DNA from: Litorimonas sp964511495
GTDB lineage: Bacteria > Pseudomonadota > Alphaproteobacteria > Caulobacterales > Maricaulaceae
Direction: 5' to 3'
Assembly (NCBI GenBank): GCA_964511495.1
Contig: CAZEFT010000006.1
Location: forward strand, 62,001 to 126,000
Length of the DNA: 64,000 bases
The translations under genes were made by a program, and so were the position numbers. This document shows, in pieces, positions 55,819 to 64,000 of the stretch. Each line of letters begins with the position of its first letter. Position 1 is the first letter of the stretch. The notes under the pieces were generated by a model. The model was not told the origin of the DNA. It saw only the letters and a list, made by a program, of their open reading frames with translations, and ran no database searches.

Positions 55819-58095
55819 CTAAAGCGCCAAATCAAATGTGATTTTTGTCAAACCGTATTCGAATGGGCCAATATTCTTATTCGGGAAGACTATCGGCGCA
55901 CCGCGATTTTCTCCACAACGAATGCCCGCATTCAAAGCTTCGGTTTTCCACATATTCGGTAAATCAAATTGGCCGAGTGATTGTTGTCCTGCCCGCATGC
56001 TCAAACGTCCGGTTCCCTCACCGCTTACATCACCTTTCAGGAAAAGGCTTTGCGTGCCTTTGGGCACGCGACGAGCAGATTTGAAGCGATAGACATTCTC
56101 GCGTGTATAGACGTAATTAAAATGCAAGAAACCATCCTGCATATACCATTCATACCCGGCACAACTATCGCCCGAAGCCAATAATACGCCTTCCGCCCTG
56201 TCGGATTGTAGCGCCACATCGGCCCGAACTTCGAAATCGTAACGATAGATATCGGGCGCGGAGAGACGGTTGAAGCGCGTCTGTCCAGGGTAGAAAACAT
56301 ATTGTGACCGGGGCTTGGGTGCGACCTTGGCATAAAGACCGTCCAGATCATCATCCAAAGGTAAAACATTATTCGCTGCCGCCTCTTTGTTCCACAAAGA
56401 GATAAGAGATTTAAGTCGGTCGGGATTGTCCGCCGCTAAATCTCTCACTTCAGAAAAATCTTTTTCCGCATGATAGAGCGCCCAAACGTCATCCTCAAAC
56501 GCGTCCCCTTTCTGATGCTGGGTCACGGCTTTCCAGCCTTCGGCCCAAATGGCGCGATCACCTGCGGTTTCGAAATGTTGAACCGTTTTTTTCGTCTGCG
56601 CATCGGGCGACTTCAAACTATAGGCGAGGCTGATACCGTCCAAGCTTTGTGAGTAATCCGGAGTAATTTCTGTAAGGTCAGCCAGTGTTGGCAGAATGTC
56701 GATGATATGGTGATATTGAGAACAAATCTTACCGGTCGGCAAATTTCCATTTGGCCAATGCACAATCATCGGGGTTCGCGTACCGCCCGCATAGGTATCA
56801 CCTTTCCGGCGCTTTAACGGCGTATTGCCGAGATGTGACCAACCTGTTGAGTAAAGCGGATTACTCTGCGGGCCGCCGACATTTTCCAGACTTCTCATTT
56901 TCTCACCGACCGTCTCCGGCCCGATATAGGCGATACGGCGCACATCCAATGCGCCTGCGCGGTGATAGCCACCGCCGGCACCATTATCTGACATGACAAT
57001 CAAGATGGTATCATCCAGTTCCCCCATATCACGCAGGGCATCAACGAAGCGCCCCAATTGGTCATCGGCATGGTCGAGCATGCCTGCAAAAGCTTGTTGG
57101 GTGCGAAGGCTAAATGCTTTTTCATCGTCCGGGAGAGAAGCCCAAGGCGGAATATCATCGGGGCGCGGCGATAATTCTGTTCCGGGAGGGACAACACCCA
57201 GCTTTTCCTGTCGTGCCAGTCGCGGAGCCCGTAAAGCGTCATAACCTTGGTCAAACTGACCTTTATATTTGTCGATATAAGATTGCGGTGCATGAAAAGG
57301 AAAATGGCACGCCCCAAAACCCATATAGAGGAAGAACGGTTTGTCGGGCGTCGCGACCTTGTGATCCTTAACATAAGCAATGGCTTGGTTCGCCAAATCT
57401 TCACTGAGGTGGTAATCCCCTGTCATATCCGGATGGACTTGCGTTTGATTGCGGAAAACTTCGGGATAGAAATGATCCACGGCTGAACCATGGAAACCAT
57501 ACCAGTGATCAAAACCCCGCCCCATCGGCCAATGATCAAAAGGTCCCATGGCGTCTTGATCATTCACCATCGACATATGCCACTTTCCGATTGCAATCGT
57601 ATTATAACCGCTTTCTTTTAAATATTGGGGCAGAAGTTTTACATCCTCGCGAATGTAACCGCGATAGCCCGGCAAGGCTCGACCCCATTCCGCAATATTT
57701 CCGACGCCAACACGGTGAGCATTTTGTCCGGTCATCAAACAAGCGCGGGTGGGCGCGCAAAGCGCTGTGACGTGGAAATTATTATAGCGCACGCCATTCT
57801 CTGCCAAACGGTCCACGGCTGACGTATCGATCTCGGAGCCGAAACAGCCTAAATCTCCAAAGCCCACATCGTCAAAAATGGCAACCACAATATTAGGCCG
57901 TTTGGCGCCGTCTTTCACAGGCCAAGGCGATTGAGTTTTGGAGTTTACGGATTTGGGTGCGCCTTTCTTTTTAGAGGCATCTGTCGCCGACGCTTTCTGA
58001 TCTCCCGACCCACCCGTGTTCGACGTGCAAGCCACTCCCGATAAGACAGCGCCCATAGCGGCGGAGCGTAAAAGATGACGACGTGAAATACTCAT
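55819..58095 (-). CDS. Exported sulfatase (arylsulfatase type, formylglycine family)
   Basis: A 758-residue sulfatase. The N-terminus has an RR-containing signal (SRRHLLRSAA) ending in a lipobox-like SGVAC, suggesting export of a folded enzyme by Tat and a lipid anchor. The sulfatase domain (about residues 65-560) has the metal-site start NIVVAIFDDVGFGDLG and the modification motif CAPTRACLMTG with Cys113 to become formylglycine. GKWHMS and SDNGAGGG carry further active-site residues. A beta-sandwich domain of about 150 residues follows. The type matches family S1 arylsulfatases. Maturation needs a formylglycine-generating enzyme encoded elsewhere. It is the third gene after the TonB receptor and hydrolase and would desulfate the substrate in the periplasm. 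Confidence 0.9.
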   Translation of the reverse strand: MSISRRHLLRSAAMGAVLSGVACTSNTGGSGDQKASATDASKKKGAPKSVNSKTQSPWPVKDGAKRPNIVVAIFDDVGFGDLGCFGSEIDTSAVDRLAENGVRYNNFHVTALCAPTRACLMTGQNAHRVGVGNIAEWGRALPGYRGYIREDVKLLPQYLKESGYNTIAIGKWHMSMVNDQDAMGPFDHWPMGRGFDHWYGFHGSAVDHFYPEVFRNQTQVHPDMTGDYHLSEDLANQAIAYVKDHKVATPDKPFFLYMGFGACHFPFHAPQSYIDKYKGQFDQGYDALRAPRLARQEKLGVVPPGTELSPRPDDIPPWASLPDDEKAFSLRTQQAFAGMLDHADDQLGRFVDALRDMGELDDTILIVMSDNGAGGGYHRAGALDVRRIAYIGPETVGEKMRSLENVGGPQSNPLYSTGWSHLGNTPLKRRKGDTYAGGTRTPMIVHWPNGNLPTGKICSQYHHIIDILPTLADLTEITPDYSQSLDGISLAYSLKSPDAQTKKTVQHFETAGDRAIWAEGWKAVTQHQKGDAFEDDVWALYHAEKDFSEVRDLAADNPDRLKSLISLWNKEAAANNVLPLDDDLDGLYAKVAPKPRSQYVFYPGQTRFNRLSAPDIYRYDFEVRADVALQSDRAEGVLLASGDSCAGYEWYMQDGFLHFNYVYTRENVYRFKSARRVPKGTQSLFLKGDVSGEGTGRLSMRAGQQSLGQFDLPNMWKTEALNAGIRCGENRGAPIVFPNKNIGPFEYGLTKITFDLAL

Positions 58096-58154
58096 TAACT
58101 CTCTCTTTATGACAGATTAAATATTTTTTCGGTTCAATAGCTATTGTTTCAAAT

Positions 58155-59666
58155 TCACTCTCGCGAGACGTTTTGCGAATCTTTACCTGAGAAAAAGGCT
58201 ACATCACGCGCGACCATAGGCGCGTAGCCTTCAACAGCATCAGGGCCTGAGAACCAGCTATGAGGGCTAAGACGCATACCATGATTATTATCTTTATATT
58301 CGTAAGACACGCATTGCCCGCCTGCCTCATTCACACGGCGGCACAGGTCGAAATTCCAGTCCGGAAAGGAAACAAGGTCTTTATCAGGAAAGTGCAAAAT
58401 TAAGGGTTCGCTCAGATAATGAGCAAAATCATAACCTCCTATTCCCTGCATGCCGGCAATGATTTGTGGATCATGAATAATCCGCGTCTTTCCAGTTTCA
58501 TCCTCTATCAATTCAAATGAAGCGCCCGATATGTCTTCTACCTTTTCGTTCAGCTTCTGATAGGTCTTTGGCAAGCTATCCTCATAAACTTCACGCACTG
58601 TTTCAAACGACCACGTCTCTTTTTGCCAAGTCCATGCCTTAGGCTCAGGCGTTTCAATCCAATCAGGCGGCCAGCCAAAGATAAAATTTGGATTGACTTC
58701 GCCCGTTTCGCTTTTCGCCGAGCCCGTCCATTGACTATCCCCGGAAACGAAACTTTCCGCTGAAGAACGCAGCGGATTATAGACCGCCATTTGCGTAAGA
58801 CGAGGCGCAATAGCCCCTGACCAAATGGACGCTTTTTTAACAGAGAGGTTATTTCCACTGCCCTCACCAATGGCGGCCAGGACGCTGAGGACAACATCTC
58901 CACCTTGGGAATGGCCCGCCAGATGAACAGCATTTGGGTCAAAAGGCACGTCAATATCAAAATCATCGGATTGCAAACGATCTGTCTGATGCAGCCCCGC
59001 TAACAGGTTCAACGTATCAATGGCGTAAAATTGGGTCGATAAATATGTGCCATTGTCCCAATCCTCCAAAAACTCAAGACCTTCGCCGACAATACCGTTT
59101 ACCGTCGCATGACCGCGATAAGCGGGAATGAGAACCAGATAACCTGCACGGGCATAGGCATCTGTGATTTCCGAATACATGGAGGCGGGATCACATCCCA
59201 ATGTGTAATCGGGCGCGGCCTCTGCACCCACCCAACCATGGGCAAAAATTATGACAGGAAAACCGGTCTCGGGAGCGGGTCCGTCAGGGATATTTACGCG
59301 TGAATAGACGCGTAATCCTTCTGACTTATATGATGCCATATAGGATTGATAACGTCCCTCGGCTTCAGGTAAAGATTTCACGACCTCGGGGTCAACACAT
59401 GCGCTTTGGTCAAGTGACGCCTCGAACGTCAATTCTCCTGAAAATTCTTTTTCGCGAAGTGTTTCAATTGAAAGCTCGGAAAGTGACGTCAGCTTTGTAT
59501 CATTTGGGGCGCGCCTCTCATTCACACTTACAACACCCTCTGTCTTATGAGTTGATTTGAGAGGTTGACAGGATGACAGCACAACGCACACCCCGCATAT
59601 CATTGCGGTCAATAAAAAAGGGAGAGCATAAGCCCTCCCTCTTCTATACTGATCTAAAGCAAGCAT
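58155..59666 (-). CDS. Alpha/beta-hydrolase lipoprotein (esterase)
   Basis: A 503-residue (or shorter) exported alpha/beta hydrolase with a lipobox (VLSSC). The nucleophile elbow is GHSQGGD with Ser253, the oxyanion-side HGW segment lies in IIFAHGWVG, and the late His is expected in DNNHGM. It probably removes an ester group or cleaves an ester-linked unit. The ATG at 59666 follows the receptor stop after 5 bases and gives a signal peptide with the needed basic residues (YRRGR). An ATG at 59603 would begin after the strong hairpin at 59614-59639 but gives a poor signal peptide. I keep the first and flag the conflict. Confidence 0.8.
   Translation of the reverse strand: MLALDQYRRGRAYALPFLLTAMICGVCVVLSSCQPLKSTHKTEGVVSVNERRAPNDTKLTSLSELSIETLREKEFSGELTFEASLDQSACVDPEVVKSLPEAEGRYQSYMASYKSEGLRVYSRVNIPDGPAPETGFPVIIFAHGWVGAEAAPDYTLGCDPASMYSEITDAYARAGYLVLIPAYRGHATVNGIVGEGLEFLEDWDNGTYLSTQFYAIDTLNLLAGLHQTDRLQSDDFDIDVPFDPNAVHLAGHSQGGDVVLSVLAAIGEGSGNNLSVKKASIWSGAIAPRLTQMAVYNPLRSSAESFVSGDSQWTGSAKSETGEVNPNFIFGWPPDWIETPEPKAWTWQKETWSFETVREVYEDSLPKTYQKLNEKVEDISGASFELIEDETGKTRIIHDPQIIAGMQGIGGYDFAHYLSEPLILHFPDKDLVSFPDWNFDLCRRVNEAGGQCVSYEYKDNNHGMRLSPHSWFSGPDAVEGYAPMVARDVAFFSGKDSQNVSRE
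59614..59639 (-). terminator. Terminator-like hairpin inside the 5' end of the esterase ORF
   Basis: On the minus strand GGGAGGGC-TTAT-GCTCTCCC forms an 8-bp stem (one G-T) followed by TTTTTTATT. It lies 33 bases after the TonB receptor stop, as a normal terminator would, but within codons 10-18 of the esterase ORF if that starts at 59666. It may reduce expression of the esterase and sulfatase relative to the receptor. Confidence 0.75.
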
Positions 59667-59671
59667 TTGCC

Positions 59672-62089
59672 TTAGAATTGTGCCTTGAATTTAAAGCCGA
59701 AATTACGCGGATAAAGGAAAGACGTCTGAACGATATCGTCAGAGTTATTGTTACCCCGAGCCAGAACCGCTTCATCTTCCAGATTTTCGATAAAGGCTTC
59801 AACAGAGTAATTTCCGTCAGGCGCATCCCAGATTAAACGCAAGTCTGTTTTTGTGTAAGACTCTTGATAATGACTGGGGTCATTTGCGAGCAAGTTAGAT
59901 GTATTATATCCACCGGAATAATAAGTCTGCACATATGGTGTGAGCGTGCCTGTCGCGCCTAAATCGATGACATAAGCAGCACTTGCGCCCAAGGTCAGAT
60001 CTGGTGACCAAGGTGTTGTAACACCAGATTGATCGATGAAGGAAACAACTTGACCTCTGTAAAGCTGGTAAGGGTTACCTTGACCAAAGGTTTTAAACTC
60101 TGAATTAAGATAGGCCAAAGTACCGGTCAATGTCAGTGCATCTGTCGGCTGCCAAATTGCATCGAATTCAACACCCCAGGCTTCAATATCACCGCCGTTA
60201 TCAGTGAACGTCAAAGCGATGTTTGTGTTCGGGTCAATCTCTTGACGTTGAGTCAGGAGATTGTCGTAAGTTGTAAAGTGCGCGGCACCATTTAACTGCA
60301 ATGTATTTTCAGCCAAGCGACTCCGGAAACCGCCTTCTAATACGCGAGAGTTTTGCTCTTCTGTTGTAGAGGCTGTCGACGCTGATCCTGAAAGGTAACC
60401 CGTAGAACCTGTGACATATAACATGACGTCGTCTGAGACGTCATATTCTGCACCAGCACGCCATGTCACATTGCTATAATTGCCGGGGAAGTCAGAAACA
60501 TCTGCACTGGTAACGGCATCGGCCGCATCACAATTGTAAGAAAATACGTCCTGCGCATTAGACGGCAAAACAGATGGTGAGGACCCGGCAATACCTGGCA
60601 GAACATTCACAACACGGTCACCGCCTGAGAAATTAGATCCTCCACAACTCGCGGCTTTCGTTTCGTCATTATAACGCAGACCACCAATAACTCGGAACTG
60701 ATCTGATAAAGAGTATTCTGCCTGTCCATAGACACCAAAATATTCGGTATCGATTACGACATTATTGGCAAAGAAATTATTCAAAATACGATCACGCGAC
60801 TCAATGCCTGTGGCAATAAGCAGCTGCGTGCCACCAGGGAATTGCGGCGTAACAACAGTCGGGCGATCAGAGTTCGGACGACGTTGAGTTTGGTCATAAA
60901 TATAGAATGTGTTGCGATCTTCTAAATCTGAGTAATAGGCACCGGCTGTCCACTGCAACGGGCTATCATAATCAGAGTTAAACTGGAATTCTTGAGACCA
61001 ACCCTCTGACTCTTCATCATAACCACCCGTCTGATTTGGTGTCGGGCTGAAATCAAAGTCAAAACCGATATCATTTTCAAACTTATTATAGTTTGAAATA
61101 GATTTCATCGTCACACCGCCGAAATCATAATTGATTTCTAAAGTGGCATTGTGGTCGACAAGGTCGACGGGTTGAATGTAATCCTGAGAAATCAAATAAG
61201 GGTCACCAAACGGCCCGTTCGCTGCAAGACCACGAGCCCCAGAACCGCGAACCGGGTTACGACAATCACGCTGAGACCCGAACGCATCTGTCAGGCCTTC
61301 TGGTGTCACGTTCCGGCAAAGAAAAGCATAACCAAACAGACCTGCCTCATTGCCATCTTCGGCACTATAGGAATAGCGGGCAATAATTTCGAGGTCATCA
61401 CTCGGAGCCCAAAGACCCGTAATACGCAGGGCCTTATCATCTTGCGCACCAATATCAGGCCCGGCCAAGTTACGGATGTAACCATCACTCTTATCATAAT
61501 AACCAGCTACACGCAGAGCCGCGTTTTCGCTGATTGGAATGTTAACATACGCTTCACCACGTAAACGGTCAAAACGCTGAATACTGGCCTCAATACCGGC
61601 GCTATATTCATCCAATTCAGGCTTATTCGTGTAGACATTCAATGCACCGGCAAATGTATTTCGCCCGTAGAGTGTGCCTTGTGGGCCACGCAGGAATTCC
61701 ACAGAGGAGACATCAAAGAAACCACGTGTCTGTTGAGACGCCCGCGCCTTATAAACACCGTCAAGGAAAGCTCCAACAATTGAGCTGTTATCGCCGAATG
61801 TGTTGGTAGAGTTCGCACCACGGACATTGAATTTCGCATCATTACCCGCAAAGGCAAAATTGACGCCCGGCACAACGAGTTCCAAACGGGATACATCATC
61901 AATACCACCAAGCTCTAATGTTTTTTCATTGAAAGCTGAGACTGAAATACTGACGTCTTGGACATTTTCCGTCCGTCTTTCAGCCGTTACAATGATCTCA
62001 TCAATCTGCGCAAAGGCCGGCGATGCGGTCAGAACGGCCAGCGCACTCGCGCTTCCAATCAAAAACTTGGTCAAATTGCGGTGAGTCAT
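59672..62089 (-). CDS. TonB-dependent receptor of the LacI regulon
   Basis: An 805-residue outer-membrane receptor: signal peptide (about residues 1-26, ending PAFA), TonB box and plug (IDEIIVTAERRTENVQDV, about 27-150) and barrel ending in NFGFKFKAQF with terminal Phe. The type is the large receptor group common in Sphingomonadales and Maricaulales, used for varied organic substrates. The ATG at 62089 has AGAGAGGG before it; the frame is open for 64 more codons, but these are not signal-peptide-like. An operator lies 98 bases upstream. It heads the unit receptor-esterase-sulfatase and would import the substrate of the cluster. Confidence 0.9.
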   Translation of the reverse strand: MTHRNLTKFLIGSASALAVLTASPAFAQIDEIIVTAERRTENVQDVSISVSAFNEKTLELGGIDDVSRLELVVPGVNFAFAGNDAKFNVRGANSTNTFGDNSSIVGAFLDGVYKARASQQTRGFFDVSSVEFLRGPQGTLYGRNTFAGALNVYTNKPELDEYSAGIEASIQRFDRLRGEAYVNIPISENAALRVAGYYDKSDGYIRNLAGPDIGAQDDKALRITGLWAPSDDLEIIARYSYSAEDGNEAGLFGYAFLCRNVTPEGLTDAFGSQRDCRNPVRGSGARGLAANGPFGDPYLISQDYIQPVDLVDHNATLEINYDFGGVTMKSISNYNKFENDIGFDFDFSPTPNQTGGYDEESEGWSQEFQFNSDYDSPLQWTAGAYYSDLEDRNTFYIYDQTQRRPNSDRPTVVTPQFPGGTQLLIATGIESRDRILNNFFANNVVIDTEYFGVYGQAEYSLSDQFRVIGGLRYNDETKAASCGGSNFSGGDRVVNVLPGIAGSSPSVLPSNAQDVFSYNCDAADAVTSADVSDFPGNYSNVTWRAGAEYDVSDDVMLYVTGSTGYLSGSASTASTTEEQNSRVLEGGFRSRLAENTLQLNGAAHFTTYDNLLTQRQEIDPNTNIALTFTDNGGDIEAWGVEFDAIWQPTDALTLTGTLAYLNSEFKTFGQGNPYQLYRGQVVSFIDQSGVTTPWSPDLTLGASAAYVIDLGATGTLTPYVQTYYSGGYNTSNLLANDPSHYQESYTKTDLRLIWDAPDGNYSVEAFIENLEDEAVLARGNNNSDDIVQTSFLYPRNFGFKFKAQF

Positions 62090-62186
62090 ATTTTTCCCTC
62101 TCTGGTTATTGTTGACGCCAAAATCGTGATGACATCTTTTCTTATGGACTAGGAATAGAAGCCAGAAACAAAAGCGCAAGCCTTTT

Positions 62187-62202
62187 TTGAATTCGAATGC
62201 AA
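62187..62202. promoter_or_regulatory. LacI-type operator 5 (before TonB receptor operon)
   Basis: TTGAATTCGAATGCAA, one change from the perfect 16-base palindrome at 45426. It lies 98 bases before the receptor ATG. Confidence 0.68.
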
Positions 62203-62604
62203 AATCAAGCCGAATTGTTGCATTTTTGCACTGCCGACACATTAAATCCTTAGAGTCTAATTTTGAAATGGGCGCGCCCATGACAAGATTTCGATATGAT
62301 TCAGCTCAAATTCGACACAGGCTTGCCTCAATTTTCAAAAAAATGGACATAATGAAGAAATATTTCTCCCTTATAAGAGAAAGAAAAATTCATTAAATTC
62401 AGCTGCTTAAAAAGAATATTTCCAAAATTATTGAAGGAGAGCCACCTATAGGTTGCACCCGATTTAAAGCTCGTTTAACTCTGATTTGGGCGCGAATGTC
62501 TCACATCAATGGACTTCGGAAGCTTAAAAGGGTTGACGCAAAGATACGTTGGTATGTCTGCCAACATCTGAGCGTTTTTTATTCAGAATGGGAAGATCAT
62601 TATC
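62203..62604. other. Gene-free stretch between the LacI-regulon receptor and the adhesin
   Basis: About 400 bases with divergent promoters expected for the receptor (left) and adhesin (right). I see no gene, hairpin or further operator. GGAAG at 62591-62595 is the RBS of the adhesin. Confidence 0.6.
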
Positions 62605-64000
62605 ATGAAGTCACAAAAAACATTATTCGGGACAATTTCAGGGAGCGCTATGCTTGTTGCTCTCTTAACCGCTGCGCCAGCACTGGCCGATCCAACACCG
62701 GATTGTAATGCTAATGCGGGTGACGCGACGGCACTTGAGTGCGGCGTGGACGCAACAGCGACGGGTGCTGACTCAGTCGCAGTGGGTCGTCAAGCCAATG
62801 CAAATGGCTTCTTTACAACAGCCATCGGAACACAATCATATGCTGAGGGCGCTGGAGCCGCGGCTGTTGGCCTTCGCGCAAGCGCAATTGGCCTTGACGC
62901 TACAGCGGTCGGTACAGGTGCTGCAACAACAGGTGACAACTCAACGGCCGTAGGTGCACGAGCTGTTGCGACAGGTTCTGCCGCGACCTCTTTAGGACAT
63001 GAAGCAAACGCTAATGGTACGAATTCTCTTGCAGTAGGTCGCCGCGCTTTAGCCAATGGTGCAACAACAACAGCTATTGGTAATGACTCAATCGCGACAG
63101 GTGCCGACGCCCTAGCCATTGGTCGTTTATCAAATGCAAATGGATTCTTTACGACAGCCATTGGTGGCGGATCTTACGCCGAAGGTTCAGGCGCTGCTGC
63201 TATTGGTCTTCGGGCTAACGCAGTTGGTATTGATGCCACAGCATCAGGTGCGAGCGCGACAGCCACAGGAAATTCAACAACAGCCATCGGTGGACGGGCG
63301 ACAGCTAACGGCCTAGCCGCAACAGCTTTTGGCTGGATGTCAAATGCACAGGGCGAACGCGCTCATGCTATTGGTCATTTAGCAACAGCCACGGGTGAGC
63401 GCACATTAGCCGTCGGTGAAGCCGCAACGGCCAATGGCGAGCAAGCCTCCGCTATCGGCAACCAAGCATCTGCCACAGGTGTTGATGCAACAGCTTTCGG
63501 TACAATGTCTATCGCCAATGGTAACTCCACAACAGCAGTGGGTGGTGAAGCCGTTGCAAATGGCTTGGCCGCAACATCCTTTGGTTGGCGTTCTTCCGCC
63601 ACGGCTGAACGGGCCCACGCTATTGGTCACTTGGCCAATGCCTCAGGCGTTCGTTCATTGGCCGTTGGTGAAGCCGCTGATGCAGCCGGTGACAATTCAA
63701 CAGCGATTGGTAACCAAGCCAGTGCCGGGTTTAACAACTCAGCGGCCTTTGGTAACGGAGCCACAACAACTCGTATGAACCAGTTTGCCTTTGGTACAGC
63801 GATCAACACTTATACCTTTGCTGGTTTGACATCTGCAGCCAGTACGGCAGCACAAACAGGCGCGACAGGTGTTGTGACAACAGATGCGAACGGTAACGTT
63901 GCTGCTGATTTTGCTCTACCAATGACGGTAGCCGGCAATACAACAGCGATTGCGACAAACGGCACAAACATCGCTACGAACACAGGCAATATTGCGACCA
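62605..64000 (+). CDS. Trimeric autotransporter adhesin (YadA-like head), 3' end beyond window
   Basis: An open frame of 465 codons that reaches the window end without a stop. A signal peptide (MKSQKTLFGTISGSAML..., cut after ALA near residue 29) is followed by YadA/Hep_Hag head repeats of 14 residues from about residue 40 to 390, with the pattern S.A.G..A.A.G (for example TTAIGTQSYAEG, SAIGNQASATG). Then comes a region that looks like the neck and start of the coiled-coil stalk (TNGTNIATNTGNIAT). The membrane anchor must lie outside the window. Such proteins attach cells to surfaces or hosts, here perhaps algae. The repeats contain longer internal duplications (see findings). GGAAG lies 9 bases before the ATG. 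Confidence 0.9.
   Translation, partial: MKSQKTLFGTISGSAMLVALLTAAPALADPTPDCNANAGDATALECGVDATATGADSVAVGRQANANGFFTTAIGTQSYAEGAGAAAVGLRASAIGLDATAVGTGAATTGDNSTAVGARAVATGSAATSLGHEANANGTNSLAVGRRALANGATTTAIGNDSIATGADALAIGRLSNANGFFTTAIGGGSYAEGSGAAAIGLRANAVGIDATASGASATATGNSTTAIGGRATANGLAATAFGWMSNAQGERAHAIGHLATATGERTLAVGEAATANGEQASAIGNQASATGVDATAFGTMSIANGNSTTAVGGEAVANGLAATSFGWRSSATAERAHAIGHLANASGVRSLAVGEAADAAGDNSTAIGNQASAGFNNSAAFGNGATTTRMNQFAFGTAINTYTFAGLTSAASTAAQTGATGVVTTDANGNVAADFALPMTVAGNTTAIATNGTNIATNTGNIAT

Noticed and set aside
62790..63161. An Ala/Pro/Val-rich 123-codon ORF opposite the adhesin
   Set aside because: Shadow of the head repeats on the other strand; repeats suppress stop codons.
62700..63780. 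Regular short DNA repeats that could suggest a CRISPR array
   Set aside because: The period is 42 bases in frame with the 14-residue YadA head unit; there are no identical repeats with unique spacers.

Overview
The window comes from a heterotrophic, most likely marine and algae-associated Gram-negative alphaproteobacterium. The evidence is three large TonB-dependent receptors, many lipoproteins with a lipobox, alginate and sulfated-substrate genes, and protein sequences that read like the Maricaulales/Hyphomonadaceae group. The taxon is an inference; no rRNA is present. Ribosome binding sites are often of the form AAGGGGA, which helped to choose starts and to find small genes.

0.1-11.2 kb, carbohydrate and redox genes. 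A GH3 glucosidase lipoprotein, a 23-residue membrane peptide, a tandem SGNH esterase and an old-yellow-enzyme oxidoreductase lie on the minus strand. A flavin monooxygenase, a divergent SDR/AraC pair and a ferredoxin-reductase-like flavoprotein follow. The gaps contain small hairpin repeats.

11.2-25.7 kb, a more AT-rich accessory region. It holds three secreted serine proteases (S8 facing S8+S1), a 1678-residue secreted RHS/YD-repeat protein with a short gene placed like an immunity gene behind it, and two decayed copies of RHS core sequence with pseudogenes downstream. It ends at a recombinase remnant and tRNA-Ser(GCT). This looks like a polymorphic-toxin island with displaced old C-terminal tips.

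25.9-42.4 kb, a complete alginate utilisation locus: PL6 and PL17 lyases, KdgF, MFS uronate transporter, DEH reductase, KDPG aldolase, KDG kinase, a FadR-type GntR regulator and two TonB receptors. A TGGTnnnACCA palindrome (ATTGGTAGTACCAAT) precedes both receptors, and related half-sites lie before the lyase operon and the regulator gene.

42.5-62.2 kb, the most unusual part. A LacI-family regulator sits among five copies of a palindrome (TTGCATTCGAATGCAA and variants), one before each transcription unit. The units encode a sodium/solute symporter, a HAD-like protein lacking its catalytic aspartates, a HisD-like dehydrogenase, two related double-NTF2/SnoaL proteins and a third, more distant one, a stand-alone MetE-type zinc methyltransferase domain, an RraA-type aldolase-like protein, a TIM-barrel lactonase, an SDR, a bicupin, a sulfatase, an alpha/beta-hydrolase lipoprotein and a TonB receptor. 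Together they make a coherent uptake-and-catabolism regulon for a substrate I cannot name, probably carrying sulfate and ester groups. This is my candidate for an undescribed system.

62.6-64.0 kb: the start of a trimeric autotransporter adhesin with 14-residue head repeats, cut off by the window end.
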